Part shown: one piece after another, positions 41,159 to 50,041 of the stretch
How the letters are laid out: the number at the start of each line of letters is the position of its first letter
Numbering within the stretch: the stretch's first letter is position 1
Assembly: GCF_014287675.1 (NCBI RefSeq)
Contig: NZ_JACOPQ010000004.1
Location: forward strand, 290,815 to 354,814
DNA: 64,000 bases
Direction: 5' to 3'
From: Lawsonibacter faecis
GTDB taxonomy: Bacteria; Bacillota; Clostridia; Oscillospirales; Oscillospiraceae
Notes under the pieces: model-generated
Databases searched by the model: none
What the model was told of the DNA's origin: nothing
What the model saw: the letters and a program-made list of their open reading frames with translations, nothing else
Position numbers and translations under genes: made by a program

Positions 41159-41983
41159 ATGTCCGACTGTACGCACGACTGCTCCTCCTGCGGCGAGAGC
41201 TGCGGGGAGCGCACTCAGCCCCAGAGCCTGCTGGCCCCGGCCAACGCCCTGAGCGACATTAAAAAGGTCATTGCCGTGGTGAGCGGCAAGGGCGGCGTGG
41301 GCAAGAGCCTCGTCACATCTTCCCTGGCCGTCGCCATGCGGCGCATGGGCAAGAGGGTGGGCATTCTGGACGCCGACATCACCGGCCCCTCCATTCCCAC
41401 CGCCTTCAACCTCCACGAGCGGGCCACCGGCACCGACGCGGGCATCAACCCCTCGGTCTCTGAGACCGGCATTGAGGTGATGAGCCTCAACCTCCTGGTG
41501 GAGCGGGAGACCGACCCGGTGGTCTGGCGGGGCCCCGTCATCGCGGGCACGGTGAAGCAGTTCTGGACCGATGTGGTCTGGGGCGATCTGGACTATCTTT
41601 TCGTGGATATGCCCCCCGGCACCGGCGATGTGCCCCTCACCGTCTTTCAGTCTCTCCCCGTAGACGGCATCATCGTGGTCACCTCCCCTCAGGACCTGGT
41701 GAGCATGATTGTCACCAAGGCCGTGAAAATGGCCGAGCTGATGGACATCCCGGTCCTGGGCCTGGTGGAGAACTACAGCTACTTCAAGTGTCCTGACTGC
41801 GGAAAGGCCCACGCCATCTTCGGCGAGAGCCATATCGACGAGGTGGCCCACGACCTGGGGCTCAAGGTCCTGGCCCGGCTTCCCATCGACCCCAATGTCG
41901 CCGCCGCCTGCGACAACGGCGCCATCGAGAAGTTCGAGCCGAACTACCTGGCTGGCGTGGCCAAGGAGCTGGAGACCCTCTAA
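41159..41983 (+). CDS. Mrp/NBP35 family Fe-S cluster carrier ATPase
   Basis: 274 residues: an N-terminal Cys-rich stretch (CTHDCSSCGESC), deviant Walker A SGKGGVGKS, DADITGPSIP, DMPPGTGDVPLTV, and the cluster-bridging CPDC motif near 208. It assembles and transfers Fe-S clusters, possibly for HemZ or MiaB. ATG 41159 has AAAGGAG upstream. A terminator follows. Confidence 0.93.
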   Translation: MSDCTHDCSSCGESCGERTQPQSLLAPANALSDIKKVIAVVSGKGGVGKSLVTSSLAVAMRRMGKRVGILDADITGPSIPTAFNLHERATGTDAGINPSVSETGIEVMSLNLLVERETDPVVWRGPVIAGTVKQFWTDVVWGDLDYLFVDMPPGTGDVPLTVFQSLPVDGIIVVTSPQDLVSMIVTKAVKMAELMDIPVLGLVENYSYFKCPDCGKAHAIFGESHIDEVAHDLGLKVLARLPIDPNVAAACDNGAIEKFEPNYLAGVAKELETL

Positions 41984-41990
41984 AACGGAT

Positions 41991-42026
41991 ATCACCGCCC
42001 GGAGCTTAAAAGCTCCGGGCGGTGAT
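41991..42026 (+). terminator. terminator after the hemZ-mrp operon
   Basis: 17-bp perfect arms beginning ATCACCGCCCGGAGC, followed by TCTTGCTGTC. Confidence 0.8.
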
Positions 42027-42249
42027 TCTTGCTGTCATAAATTGCGGCAGAGCGGCCCGTCAAGGACGCTTCACCCTATAGAGGACGGGGGTGCGACCGC
42101 CATGAGATGCGCTGCACCCCCGGAGACAGGAGAAGCCGCCCTGCGGGGCGTTCCGACATGGACGATGGAAGCATCCGTGCGGTTGCGATTTACAATGTGG
42201 CGGAAAATCCGAGTGGGTATCCCAGAAGTAGGTCTCATGGCATAAAAAT
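42027..42249. other. intergenic stretch, no gene seen
   Basis: Together with the flanking terminators this gap is 334 bp. It holds a GGGGGTGC / GCACCCCC hairpin near 42087-42120 and open frames on both strands without good ribosome-binding sites. Nothing convincing. Confidence 0.5.
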
Positions 42250-42292
42250 GCGCAGCGCCCTCCAAAGCCATTTGGTTCAGGGGGCGCTGCGC
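42250..42292 (-). terminator. terminator of the pilus operon
   Basis: Outer stem GCGCAGCGCCC / GGGCGCTGCGC and inner CCAAA / TTTGG, followed on the minus strand by ATTTTTA. Confidence 0.8.
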
Positions 42293-42317
42293 TATCCTGT
42301 CCATTTAAATACCGGTG

Positions 42318-42749
42318 TTAAATCACGTGCTCCTCGATGAGCTTGATAAGCTCAAGGGCACTGGAGAACTCCTGCCTGCCCTCTCCGTCCAGCCAGTCCA
42401 CCATGCCCTGCCAGGAGGCGTTGCGCCGGGAGGTGACGGAGACCTCAAAGGTATACACCAGCCCGTGGGCGTCCGTCACCGTATCGGCGGACATGCCCTC
42501 GGACGGGTCGGCGGCGGCCGGAACCGGGTCCTTCCGGCCGGTAAAGCTGCGGGAGCGCTGAAAGGCCTGGGGGAAGTTCTGGGCCTCCAGCACCTCGTCC
42601 AGTCGGAGGAGCAGGTTTCCAATATCGGTGAAGGGGATGGGCTCGGTTACCCGCTGACTGTATACCAGACCGGACAGATACCCGCCTCCGGCGTGGTCCA
42701 CGCACACGCGGAGGGCGGAGCTGGGGGCGTTCAGGTTGGAGAAGGACAT
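42318..42749 (-). CDS. hypothetical protein with C-terminal SWQG domain, end of pilus operon
   Basis: 143 residues. The last 50 residues (FEVSVTSRRNASWQGMVDWL then FSSALELIKLI) match the two tiny proteins at 50129 and 56736 (QNA-T/S-WQGTVTW, FRS-x-LELIKLID). The first 90 residues are unique and beta-rich. ATG 42749 has AGGAGG. It lies 55 bp after pilT on the same strand. The function is unknown; the shared domain links pili to the adhesin island. Confidence 0.75.
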   Translation of the reverse strand: MSFSNLNAPSSALRVCVDHAGGGYLSGLVYSQRVTEPIPFTDIGNLLLRLDEVLEAQNFPQAFQRSRSFTGRKDPVPAAADPSEGMSADTVTDAHGLVYTFEVSVTSRRNASWQGMVDWLDGEGRQEFSSALELIKLIEEHVI

Positions 42750-42803
42750 GGCGAATACCTCCTATGAGCGGCCGGTGAGCGGCCGGGATTGGGTTGACTG
42801 CGG

Positions 42804-43865
42804 TCAGGTGGGCAGGGAGAGGCGCTTTTGCATCCAGTCGCCGTTGATACAGTGACGCAGAGCCGTATCGTGGGTGATGCGCCCCTCCTTCGCCAGCTTC
42901 AGAAGGCTCTGGTCCATGGTGACCATGCCCATGTCCAGGGAGGTGGAGATGACGTTGTCGAGCTGATGGGCCTTGGATTCCCGGACCATGTTCCGCACGG
43001 CGGGGGTGACGGTCATCACCTCAAAGGCGGGGATGAGCGTGCCGTCTTCCGCGGGAACCAGTTGCTGAGAGACCACCCCCTCCAGCACCAGGGCCAGCTG
43101 GGTGCGGATCTGCTGCTGCTGTTCCGGGGGGAAGGCGTCCACGATGCGGTCAATGGTGTTGGACGCGCCCAGAGTGTGGAGGGTGGAGATGACCAGATGC
43201 CCCGTCTCGGCGGCGGTTACGGCGGCCCGGATGGTCTCCGCGTCCCGCATCTCCCCCACCAGGATAATGTCCGGCGCCTCCCGGAGGGAGGCGCGCAGCG
43301 CGGCATCATAGCTCTGGGTGTCGGTGGCCAGCTCACGCTGTGTGACGACGCTCTTTTTGTGCTGGTGAAGGTATTCGATGGGGTCCTCGATGGTGATGAC
43401 GTGGAGGTTGCGCTTGGTGTTCACGGCGTCCACGATGCAGGCCAGGGTGGTGGTTTTGCCGCTGCCCGCCGGGCCGGTGAAGAGCACCAATCCCCGGGAG
43501 TACCCGGCAAAGGCCATCACGTTGTCCGGAATGCCCAGCTTCTCCCGGTCGGGCAGGGTGAAGGAGACCACCCGGATCACAAGGCCGATGGAGCCCCTCT
43601 GCCGCAGGGCGTTCACCCGAAAGCGGGAGAGGCCCGGAACGGCGAAGGAGAAATCGTCGTCCCCCGTCCGCTCCAGCCGGTCCATGCTCCGGCCGGCCAG
43701 GGCATAGGCCTCGCCGGCCAGGGCGTTCAGGGCGTCGGGAAAGAGGCGGTCCCCCTCCCTGCCGATGACGCCGCTCACCTTGTAGGACGCGGGCAGGCCG
43801 GGGATCAGCAGTACGTCGGAGGCCTCCCGGCGGACGGCCTCGGAGAGAATCGATTGCAAGTCCAT
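42804..43865 (-). CDS. pilT: type IV pilus retraction-type ATPase PilT
   Basis: 353 residues: N-terminal PAS-like domain, Walker A GPAGSGKTTTLACIV near residue 130, Asp box TIEDPIEYLH, Walker B IILVGEMRD, His box GHLVISTLHT. It powers pilus dynamics at the inner face of the membrane. ATG 43865 has AAGGAG. No PilB is encoded in the window, so this may be the only motor of the cluster. Confidence 0.93.
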   Translation of the reverse strand: MDLQSILSEAVRREASDVLLIPGLPASYKVSGVIGREGDRLFPDALNALAGEAYALAGRSMDRLERTGDDDFSFAVPGLSRFRVNALRQRGSIGLVIRVVSFTLPDREKLGIPDNVMAFAGYSRGLVLFTGPAGSGKTTTLACIVDAVNTKRNLHVITIEDPIEYLHQHKKSVVTQRELATDTQSYDAALRASLREAPDIILVGEMRDAETIRAAVTAAETGHLVISTLHTLGASNTIDRIVDAFPPEQQQQIRTQLALVLEGVVSQQLVPAEDGTLIPAFEVMTVTPAVRNMVRESKAHQLDNVISTSLDMGMVTMDQSLLKLAKEGRITHDTALRHCINGDWMQKRLSLPT

Positions 43866-43900
43866 GGACGTTCTCCTTGTGGTGGAATGAAATGGCCTGT

Positions 43901-44287
43901 TCAGCCGGGAAGAGTCCCGTCCCAGACGGGCAGGGAGTCGCCGCCCAGGTCCGTGCCGTCCTCCAGCGGGACGGTCTGCCAGGCGAGGATTCTAACCCCG
44001 TCCCCCTCCCGCACCAGATGGATATGGAGGGACTGCCTCTCGGTCATGGGCACGTCGGCCACCAGCTCAACCTCGGTCCCGGCGGCGAATTCCTCATAGA
44101 GGGCGGCGGCCTCGGCGTCGGCGGCGTAGTAGGCGGAGACGGTCCTGGCATTGGTCCGGGAGAGCGCCAGGTCGGCCCGGGCGGAGGTCAGGGTCAGCGC
44201 GGAAAAGACCGACAGCGTGAGTACCAGCAGCACCGTGAAGACGGTGACCACGCCGATGCCTACCGGAGGCAAATTTTTCCTATTCAA
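43901..44287 (-). CDS. pilus-cluster membrane-anchored protein (PilX/GspK-like position)
   Basis: 128 residues: an N-terminal hydrophobic helix (VGIGVVTVFTVLLVLTLSVFSALTL) followed by a helix and a small beta domain, the shape of a minor pilin. It lacks the FxxxxE signature, resembling PilX/GspK-like minor components. It overlaps the prepilin gene by 8 bp. Confidence 0.6.
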   Translation of the reverse strand: MNRKNLPPVGIGVVTVFTVLLVLTLSVFSALTLTSARADLALSRTNARTVSAYYAADAEAAALYEEFAAGTEVELVADVPMTERQSLHIHLVREGDGVRILAWQTVPLEDGTDLGGDSLPVWDGTLPG

Positions 44288-44612
44288 GGCGGGTCACCCC
44301 CTCCAGCCGGTAGATCAGGGTTTCGCCCGCGTAGATATCGATATTCAGCCGTCCGTCCTGCTCGGCAGTCCTGACGGAAAATTCCTCCGACTTCACGCTG
44401 ACGCCCACATCGCTGCCCGCCGGGGCGGACCGCCAGGTCTCGGCGATGGACTGGGCCATATAGACCGCCTCGGTAAGCTGGGTGCTCTCCCGGCTCATAC
44501 CTCGGGCGTGGACCAGCAGGGCCGCGCAGACCGCCGCACAGATAGCGAAGAGGGTCAGACTGATGATGAGCTCCACGAGAAACAGGGAGGAGCGGTGCTG
44601 AGCATCCTTCAC
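44280..44612 (-). CDS. type IV prepilin-like protein
   Basis: 110 residues. SSLFLVELIISLTLFAICAA has Glu in the +5 position typical of type IV pilins and a following hydrophobic alpha1 helix, but the residue before the expected cleavage site is Ser rather than Gly. A short beta domain follows. It overlaps the DUF4860 gene by 4 bp. No prepilin peptidase is in the window. Confidence 0.7.
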   Translation of the reverse strand: MKDAQHRSSLFLVELIISLTLFAICAAVCAALLVHARGMSRESTQLTEAVYMAQSIAETWRSAPAGSDVGVSVKSEEFSVRTAEQDGRLNIDIYAGETLIYRLEGVTRLE

Positions 44613-45103
44613 AGCGCCCCCACCTCCCCAATGCCGGCACGGGGGGCCAGGGAGACCTGCCAGCGCTCTCCTCCGCTCCCGGCGGTGACGGTCAGAAGGC
44701 CTTCGTTCAGGGCGAAGTCCAGCGAATCCAGGGGCATGAGGGCGGCGCCGTCCCCCGGTGCGAGTCCGGTGCCCTCCTCCATATAGAGTTCCCGGAGCTG
44801 GCCGTCATAGCAGTAGATGAGGGTGATATACACCGAGCCGTCCTCCAGCGTCTCTGTGGTGCGCGCGGCGGGAACGCCCTCAAACTCGCCCACGGCCAGA
44901 CCGCCGTTGTCGCCCCGGCGGAGCTGATTGACCACGTAGGAGAGGGCGGTGCGGTGGGTATCGTTCTCGTCGGCGTCGGCGGCCACGGCCCGGTAGAGGT
45001 TGCCGCCCAGCAGGGCCACGCCCATGGCCAGCAGGAAAAAGAGGCCGGCCAGACAAACTGCCAGCGCGGAGCGGAGGCCCGGCTGGCCTTGGTTGAATTT
45101 CAT
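44609..45103 (-). CDS. DUF4860 family pilus-cluster protein
   Basis: 164 residues: one N-terminal helix (LRSALAVCLAGLFFLLAMGVALL), then an extracytoplasmic beta domain with TALSYVVNQLRRGDN and VYITLIYCYDGQLRELY, the DUF4860 pattern known from clostridial pilus clusters. Probably a minor pilin. It overlaps the prepilin gene by 4 bp. Confidence 0.7.
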   Translation of the reverse strand: MKFNQGQPGLRSALAVCLAGLFFLLAMGVALLGGNLYRAVAADADENDTHRTALSYVVNQLRRGDNGGLAVGEFEGVPAARTTETLEDGSVYITLIYCYDGQLRELYMEEGTGLAPGDGAALMPLDSLDFALNEGLLTVTAGSGGERWQVSLAPRAGIGEVGAL

Positions 45104-45138
45104 GGGTGTCGCTCCTCTCCTCTGGATGGGCCCATCCC

Positions 45139-45453
45139 TCAGGGACTGGGCAGTACGGTGATGTTGGGCATCAGGTTGGAGGCCACGTACTCATAATAGA
45201 CGATGTAGCGCTCCCGGTCCACGGAGACGCCGTAATTCTCATAGAGGTAATCCACATCGGCGGGGTAAAAGCCCTCCAGCGCGTAGCACTCCACCGCGCT
45301 GCGGCGGAGGGTCCGCTCCGCCAGGGTGAGGGCTTCGGCGTCCGCCTTGCGCCCCAGGACGCCGGTAAAGAGTACCACCGCGGCCACAATGGCGGCCAGG
45401 AGCACCGCTAAGGGCAGGACACGCCGCCAGAGGGGATTGGATTTTTCACTCAT
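45139..45453 (-). CDS. small membrane-anchored pilus-cluster protein
   Basis: 104 residues: N-terminal helix (VLPLAVLLAAIVAAVVLF), then a soluble domain with ECYALEGFYPADVDYLYENY, similar in shape to pseudopilins where a YP-x-D loop is common. The family is not named with confidence. It lies between pilC and the DUF4860 gene. Confidence 0.6.
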   Translation of the reverse strand: MSEKSNPLWRRVLPLAVLLAAIVAAVVLFTGVLGRKADAEALTLAERTLRRSAVECYALEGFYPADVDYLYENYGVSVDRERYIVYYEYVASNLMPNITVLPSP

Positions 45454-45602
45454 GCGGCGACCTCCGAATACAAGTAAGAGATAAGAAGCAATAATAGAAA
45501 AGGCGATGGAGTGGGGGGGAAAGAACGGCGGCAGTCAAAAGCAGCGAACAGAAAAATGAAAAGGACGTTAGGTTATGGGGGTCTTCACGCATTGTTCCCC
45601 AA

Positions 45603-46646
45603 TCACCCAATTGCCGCCAGCACACCCAGCAGGGGCAGCATAACGGAGAGAAGCACCAGGCCGACGGCTGCGCAGAGTAGAATCACCAGGGAAAATTCCA
45701 ATTTGGAGAGGAGGCGGCCCAGCGCGTCATCGGCCTCGGCCTGGCAGCGGGCGGCCAATTCCTCCATGGCCTGTTCGGGCACGCCTGCCCGGAAGCCCGC
45801 GCCCAGCAGGCCCGCCTGCAATCCGTCCAGAATGCCGCACGCGGCGACGGCCTTGGAAAAATTGACCCCGTCCTCCATCTGAGTGCGGCACGCGGAGAGC
45901 CGTGGGGCCAGGGGCGCCCCTTCCAGCAGGCGGACGGTGCGGTCCATGGACTCGTCCAGGGGCAGGCCGCTGGAGAGCATGAGGGCCATGGCAGAGGAGA
46001 AACGGCTGCGGTCCACCGCCAGCCCGGCGGCGCCCCGGCGCAGCAGCCGGGACTCCAGGGAGCGGGCGGTCTTCGCCTGACGGCGGGAGAGGAGCAGCGC
46101 CGCCGCACCGACGGCCAGCAGCGCCACCAGCGCCGCACCCACGTATTTGCCCGCTTCCCCCGCCCGCAGCAGCCCCTGGGCCACCGGCGAGAGGGAGACG
46201 CCGAGCTGGTTGAAGACCTGCTGGAACACGGGGAGCACCCTGGTCACCAGCACCAGAAAGACCAGGGCCACCAGAATGGCCATCACGGCGGGGTAGAGCA
46301 CCGCCCGGCGGATGGAAGCGGCGGTGTCGGCCTCCCGACGGTAGTAGTCTGAGAGGGCGGAGAGCACCTGATCCAGCCGCCCGGCGGCCTGGCCAATCTC
46401 CACCATGCGCACCATATAGCCGGGGAAGGTGCCGCAGTCCTCCAGTGCGCGGGAGAGGGGGGCGCCCTGGAGCAGGGAGGCGTGGAGCCGGGTGAGCAGG
46501 TCTTTTACAGGGGCGGACTGCGCGTCCCCCGCCAGGATGTCCACCGCCTCCTCCGAGCCGATGCCCGAGCGGAGCATGAGGGCGAGCTGACTGCAGAAGA
46601 CCGAGAGGGCCTCAGGCGGGAGCGTGACATTTTGCTTTGAGCCCAT
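45603..46646 (-). CDS. pilC: type IV pilus inner-membrane platform protein PilC (T2SSF family)
   Basis: 347 residues with two T2SSF repeats: FCSQLALMLRSGIGSEEAVDIL and FSSAMALMLSSGLPLDESMDRT. Three hydrophobic segments fit the platform topology. It is the first gene of the operon. The ATG at 46646 has GGAGGG, but only 27 bp separate it from a strong terminator (46673-46703), leaving little room for a promoter. Confidence 0.9.
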   Translation of the reverse strand: MGSKQNVTLPPEALSVFCSQLALMLRSGIGSEEAVDILAGDAQSAPVKDLLTRLHASLLQGAPLSRALEDCGTFPGYMVRMVEIGQAAGRLDQVLSALSDYYRREADTAASIRRAVLYPAVMAILVALVFLVLVTRVLPVFQQVFNQLGVSLSPVAQGLLRAGEAGKYVGAALVALLAVGAAALLLSRRQAKTARSLESRLLRRGAAGLAVDRSRFSSAMALMLSSGLPLDESMDRTVRLLEGAPLAPRLSACRTQMEDGVNFSKAVAACGILDGLQAGLLGAGFRAGVPEQAMEELAARCQAEADDALGRLLSKLEFSLVILLCAAVGLVLLSVMLPLLGVLAAIG

Positions 46647-46672
46647 GGCGGACCCTCCTTACGTGTGAATAG

Positions 46673-46703
46673 CCAAAAAACAGGGCTGAGCCCTGTTTTT
46701 TGG
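46673..46703. terminator. bidirectional terminator / attenuator before pilC
   Basis: Stem CAGGGC / GCCCTG extended by A6/T6 runs, loop TGA. It ends the transglutaminase operon on minus, but also stands immediately upstream of pilC on the same strand. Confidence 0.85.
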
Positions 46704-46704
46704 T

Positions 46705-46898
46705 CAGCCTGATAAAGAAGCCCCTCGGGGCTTCTTTATCAGGCTGCATGATGGATGGGACTCGATTTCTTGGAAAAAAGTCGCCCCAGCCGTCATGAAA
46801 AGTGTCAATTCTGAGAAACAAGTCCTCAGAAATGGTAAATTCTAACTTGATTCCGCCGTCTGCGGACAGCGGAACTCTGCGAGGCTTTCTCTGCGGAG
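46705..46898 (-). repeat. dispersed repeat R1, copy C (full length)
   Basis: About 194 bp, aligning end to end with copy B in minus orientation. Its terminal hairpin is a perfect 20-bp inverted repeat (46705-46724 / 46727-46746). In copy B the same stem is kept although the outer base pairs differ, implying selection on structure. Confidence 0.9.
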
Positions 46899-46941
46899 AA
46901 TTCTTGGGGTATGTTGCGGCGCTGGTTCCGGCGCGGGAGGC

Positions 46942-47853
46942 CTAGTAGGCGTATTTCTGGCTGTAGTTGGTGCCGTCGCCCACGTACTTGAGCACGGCGG
47001 GGTCGTTCTTCCCGCTGGAGACAAAGGTGGGGTCCATAAGGGACCAGGTCTTGCCGTCGAAGTAGATGAGCTGGTCCACCCAGCCCACGCCCTCGATATA
47101 GACGTTGATCCACGCATGGTAGACCTTGCCGGCAAAGCCCACCACCAGCTTGCAGGGGATGTTCTGGGAGCGGAGCATGGCGGCCATCACGGCGGCATAG
47201 TCAAAGCAGATGCCCTTGCCGCTCTCCAGCACCTTGTCCACGTCGGGCAGGTAGCCGGAGGCCACATTGGCGGCCAGGTCGTAGTCGTAGGAGATATTGT
47301 TCACCACATAGTGGTAAACGGCGGTGACCTTCTCCAGGTCGGTCTTGGCCCCGGCGGCCTTGATGAGCTCCGCGGCCTTGGCCACGACCTTGGAGCTGTC
47401 GCTGAAGTTTACATACTGGTTGGGGTACAGGTAGGGAGAGAACTCGCTGGTGAGGGCAAGGGTCACCGTGCAGGAGTAGGCGCTGGCGTACTTGGTGCCG
47501 GTGGTGTTCTCGTAGACGCCGATGGTGTACTCCCCGTCGCCTCCGGTGAGGGGGAAGGTCTCGGCGGTCCCCTTGTTGTTGAGGTTGTAGTCATAGTAGT
47601 CCGTGGTGCCGGACTTGGTGATGCGCACTTTGATGCGCACATCCTTGCCGCCGGTGTACTTCACGGACACGTAGCCGTCGGCCAGGTTGGAGGCGTCCAC
47701 CGCGGCCTTGGCGTTCTGGTAGACGGTCACGCCGCTCTGGGCCGGGGCCTTGGCGGGGATGGCGGCGGCCAGGGCGGTCACGGCCAGACCGGCCACCAGG
47801 ACAATTGCCAGCAGAGCACACAGTACGCGCTTTAAACTCAGCTTTTTCTTCAC
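46942..47853 (-). CDS. secreted transglutaminase-like protein
   Basis: 303 residues with a signal peptide (VLCALLAIVLVAGLAVTALA), a beta domain about 40-140, and a transglutaminase core: Cys in GKGICFDYAAVMAAMLR, His in VYHAWINVYIEGVGW, Asp in LMDPTF. It may be a cell-wall protease or cross-linking enzyme. It starts at GTG 47853, overlapping the sortase stop by 4 bp. Confidence 0.85.
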   Translation of the reverse strand: MKKKLSLKRVLCALLAIVLVAGLAVTALAAAIPAKAPAQSGVTVYQNAKAAVDASNLADGYVSVKYTGGKDVRIKVRITKSGTTDYYDYNLNNKGTAETFPLTGGDGEYTIGVYENTTGTKYASAYSCTVTLALTSEFSPYLYPNQYVNFSDSSKVVAKAAELIKAAGAKTDLEKVTAVYHYVVNNISYDYDLAANVASGYLPDVDKVLESGKGICFDYAAVMAAMLRSQNIPCKLVVGFAGKVYHAWINVYIEGVGWVDQLIYFDGKTWSLMDPTFVSSGKNDPAVLKYVGDGTNYSQKYAY

Positions 47854-48629
47854 GGTGTTGCAGCCTCCTCTTCGGATGTGCTCGCGGGATAGGCGTAGTC
47901 CTCCGCGATGGGAATGGTGTCCGCCAGCCTGCCCCGCACCACCAGGCGGTGGTCGGATACGCCCACGGGGGTGCAGGTGGTGAGGGTCACGCAGGAGTGG
48001 TCGGTTTTATAGATGGGGCCCCAGTCGTCGCTCTCCACGACCTCCTGGAACTCAAAGACGTACTGGTAGATGTACTCCGCATCCCGCAGATAGATATAGT
48101 CCCCCTCCTCCAGGGTGTCCAGATAGGAGAAGGGCTGGTCCAAGGTGATTTTGCCGCCCCGGATCCAGTTGCGGTGCCCGGCGATGGAGGTGTTGGAGCG
48201 CGTCTCACTGGGGAGCTGGGCGTAATCGAAGAGACCCTCGCCCCGGAGCAGCGTGTCGGCGTCCACACCGCTGAGAATGGGAACGTCCACCTCCAGCCTG
48301 GGGATGATAAGCTGCAGATCCCCGTCCTGGTAATTCTGGCGGGGAACGGTGATGAAAAATTTGTCCGTGGGCAGGCCGTCGTCCTCCTCCACGGGGGCGG
48401 TCTCCGCCGGCGGCGTGCCGTCGGGGACGGGACAGGCGGTCTCGCAGCCGGTGGGCTCCGGCGCGGGGGCCGGGGTGGGCGTCCGGCTCTCCACCGGGGG
48501 GAGGGACGGCGTGGGCATATCCGGAAGCCGGGCGTCCTGTTCCGCCCTCCACAAGAGGAAGAGGGCCAGAACGAGCAGGGCCGCCGCAGCGACGGCGGCG
48601 GCAATCGCCGCCTTGGAACGCTTTTTCAT
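47850..48629 (-). CDS. class D-like sortase
   Basis: 259 residues: N-terminal signal anchor (about 7-27), Pro-rich linker, catalytic domain with His152 (SIAGHRN), Cys219 in TLTTCTP and Arg in HRLVVRG. TLxTC is the class D form. Its likely client is the LPQTG adhesin at 50557. It lies 63 bp after the BTAD regulator gene on the same strand. Confidence 0.92.
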   Translation of the reverse strand: MKKRSKAAIAAAVAAAALLVLALFLLWRAEQDARLPDMPTPSLPPVESRTPTPAPAPEPTGCETACPVPDGTPPAETAPVEEDDGLPTDKFFITVPRQNYQDGDLQLIIPRLEVDVPILSGVDADTLLRGEGLFDYAQLPSETRSNTSIAGHRNWIRGGKITLDQPFSYLDTLEEGDYIYLRDAEYIYQYVFEFQEVVESDDWGPIYKTDHSCVTLTTCTPVGVSDHRLVVRGRLADTIPIAEDYAYPASTSEEEAATP

Positions 48630-48692
48630 ATATCTATACTATTCCTTTATTAAGCGGATGGGGATTGAGGCGGATACGGCGGCTGAACCAAT

Positions 48693-49892
48693 TCAATCCA
48701 GCGCCCGCAGGCGGTACGACAGCTTGAGAAAATTCCGGCGGTGCTGCCGGTAGAAGGCGGAGACGATACGCTCCATGACCATGGTGCTGTCCTCAAAATT
48801 GGCGGCGGGGAGCATGACCACGAACTGAGCCCCCGAGTATTTGGACACCACGTCTCCCCGGCGGAGGTTGCCCACCATGACCTGGAGGAGCTGGTCCATG
48901 GTGGCGCCCAGCACGTTGAGGGCGGGCACACCCCCGTCGGGCAGGGATACGGTGATGAGGCCCACATGGACCGACTGGCCGCTCCGGGCGGCGCGGCGGG
49001 CTTCCAGGCGGTACGCCTCCTTGAAAAAGCCGTATTCACATACAAAGGCGCCGGGACGGGCCGCGGCCTCCCGGAGGTCCCCCTGGATGACCTCCAGATC
49101 GGTCTCCAGCCCCTTTTCCACCGCCATAATCTCCGTATAGAGGGCGCGCAGCTCCTGGGAGGGGCGCACGCCCAGATTGCGGTAGAGCAGATCGGTGGCG
49201 CTCTCGTAGTGGGCCAGGGCGGCGGCGTCCTTGCCCTGGCGCAGCAGGGCGCGGACAATCAGGATGTGGATCTCCTCATCCAGCTGGTCGATGAGGCTCG
49301 CGCGCATACAGACCGCGGCCATCTCCTCAAAGGCCTCGTGCTTTTCCAGCAGGGCGGCAAACTCTTTCACGGACTTTAAGTAAAGGTTGTGGTAGCGGGC
49401 GGTGATGGGGATGGTCCAGAGCTCGTTGGAGAGCTTGGGCAGAAAGTCCCCCCGGTACAGGGCGTCCGCCCGGCGGTAGAGATCCATCCGCTTCTCGTCG
49501 GAGAGGCGCGCCTCGGCGGCCTTCTGGCAGAGGCGCTCGAACTCGTCGGCATCCACGCTGCACTCAATGGCGCGGTTCCAGGAGTAGGAGCCCCGCTGGG
49601 AGAGAATGGGGTCGATGTCGGCGCCGAAGAGGGGCTCCAGCATGGCCCGGACCCGATAGAGCAGGGTCTTGAGGGCGTTGACGGGGTTGGAGCTGTTCTC
49701 GTCCGGCCAAAACTGCTCGATGAATTCCGACTGGGGCACGTTCCGATCCCGGTGGACGATGAGATAGGACAGGACGTTCCATATTTTCTGCGAGCGGTTG
49801 ACCTCGTCGGTAAGGATTTCCTCGTCAACATTCATGGTGAAACCGCCCAGCAGGGTGATGGAAACCTTTCTTGCGGGGGTGGAATCGCCCAT
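48693..49892 (-). CDS. BTAD (SARP-like) regulator with degenerate GGDEF-like domain
   Basis: 399 residues. About 10-105 is an OmpR/SARP winged helix (FIEQFWPDENSSNPVNALKT); about 110-258 is the BTAD helical repeat domain (LALAHYESATDLLYRNLG-type); about 283-399 resembles a diguanylate cyclase domain: RRGDVVSKYSGAQFVVMLP aligns with R-D-x-ARYGGDEF-x-LLP but the active site reads SGAQF (353-357), so it should be catalytically dead. ATG 49892 has CAGGTG; a -10 TATAAT is at 49956-49961. First gene of the sortase operon and divergent from the adhesin side. Confidence 0.8.
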   Translation of the reverse strand: MGDSTPARKVSITLLGGFTMNVDEEILTDEVNRSQKIWNVLSYLIVHRDRNVPQSEFIEQFWPDENSSNPVNALKTLLYRVRAMLEPLFGADIDPILSQRGSYSWNRAIECSVDADEFERLCQKAAEARLSDEKRMDLYRRADALYRGDFLPKLSNELWTIPITARYHNLYLKSVKEFAALLEKHEAFEEMAAVCMRASLIDQLDEEIHILIVRALLRQGKDAAALAHYESATDLLYRNLGVRPSQELRALYTEIMAVEKGLETDLEVIQGDLREAAARPGAFVCEYGFFKEAYRLEARRAARSGQSVHVGLITVSLPDGGVPALNVLGATMDQLLQVMVGNLRRGDVVSKYSGAQFVVMLPAANFEDSTMVMERIVSAFYRQHRRNFLKLSYRLRALD

Positions 49893-49955
49893 AGCCGGCA
49901 CCTGCTTTCTGTCCAAAACGGACTCTCGGAATTCATTGCGTAACGATACAGATTA

Positions 49956-49961
49956 ATTATA
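49956..49961 (-). promoter_or_regulatory. -10 box of the BTAD-sortase operon
   Basis: TATAAT on the minus strand, 64 bp before the ATG. The -35 (TTCTCA at 17 bp) is poor, suggesting activator dependence. Confidence 0.5.
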
Positions 49962-50041
49962 GCGCACTTTTCCGGCGGTGAGAAGTCCCTTTTTGGAAAT
50001 TTTATTTTATGCCTGCTGTGCGCAGATACCGGCTTTTAAAA

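Noticed and set aside
42071..42340. Possible small genes in the gap after mrp
   Set aside because: Frames on both strands lack a ribosome-binding site and any recognisable motif; one overlaps a terminator.
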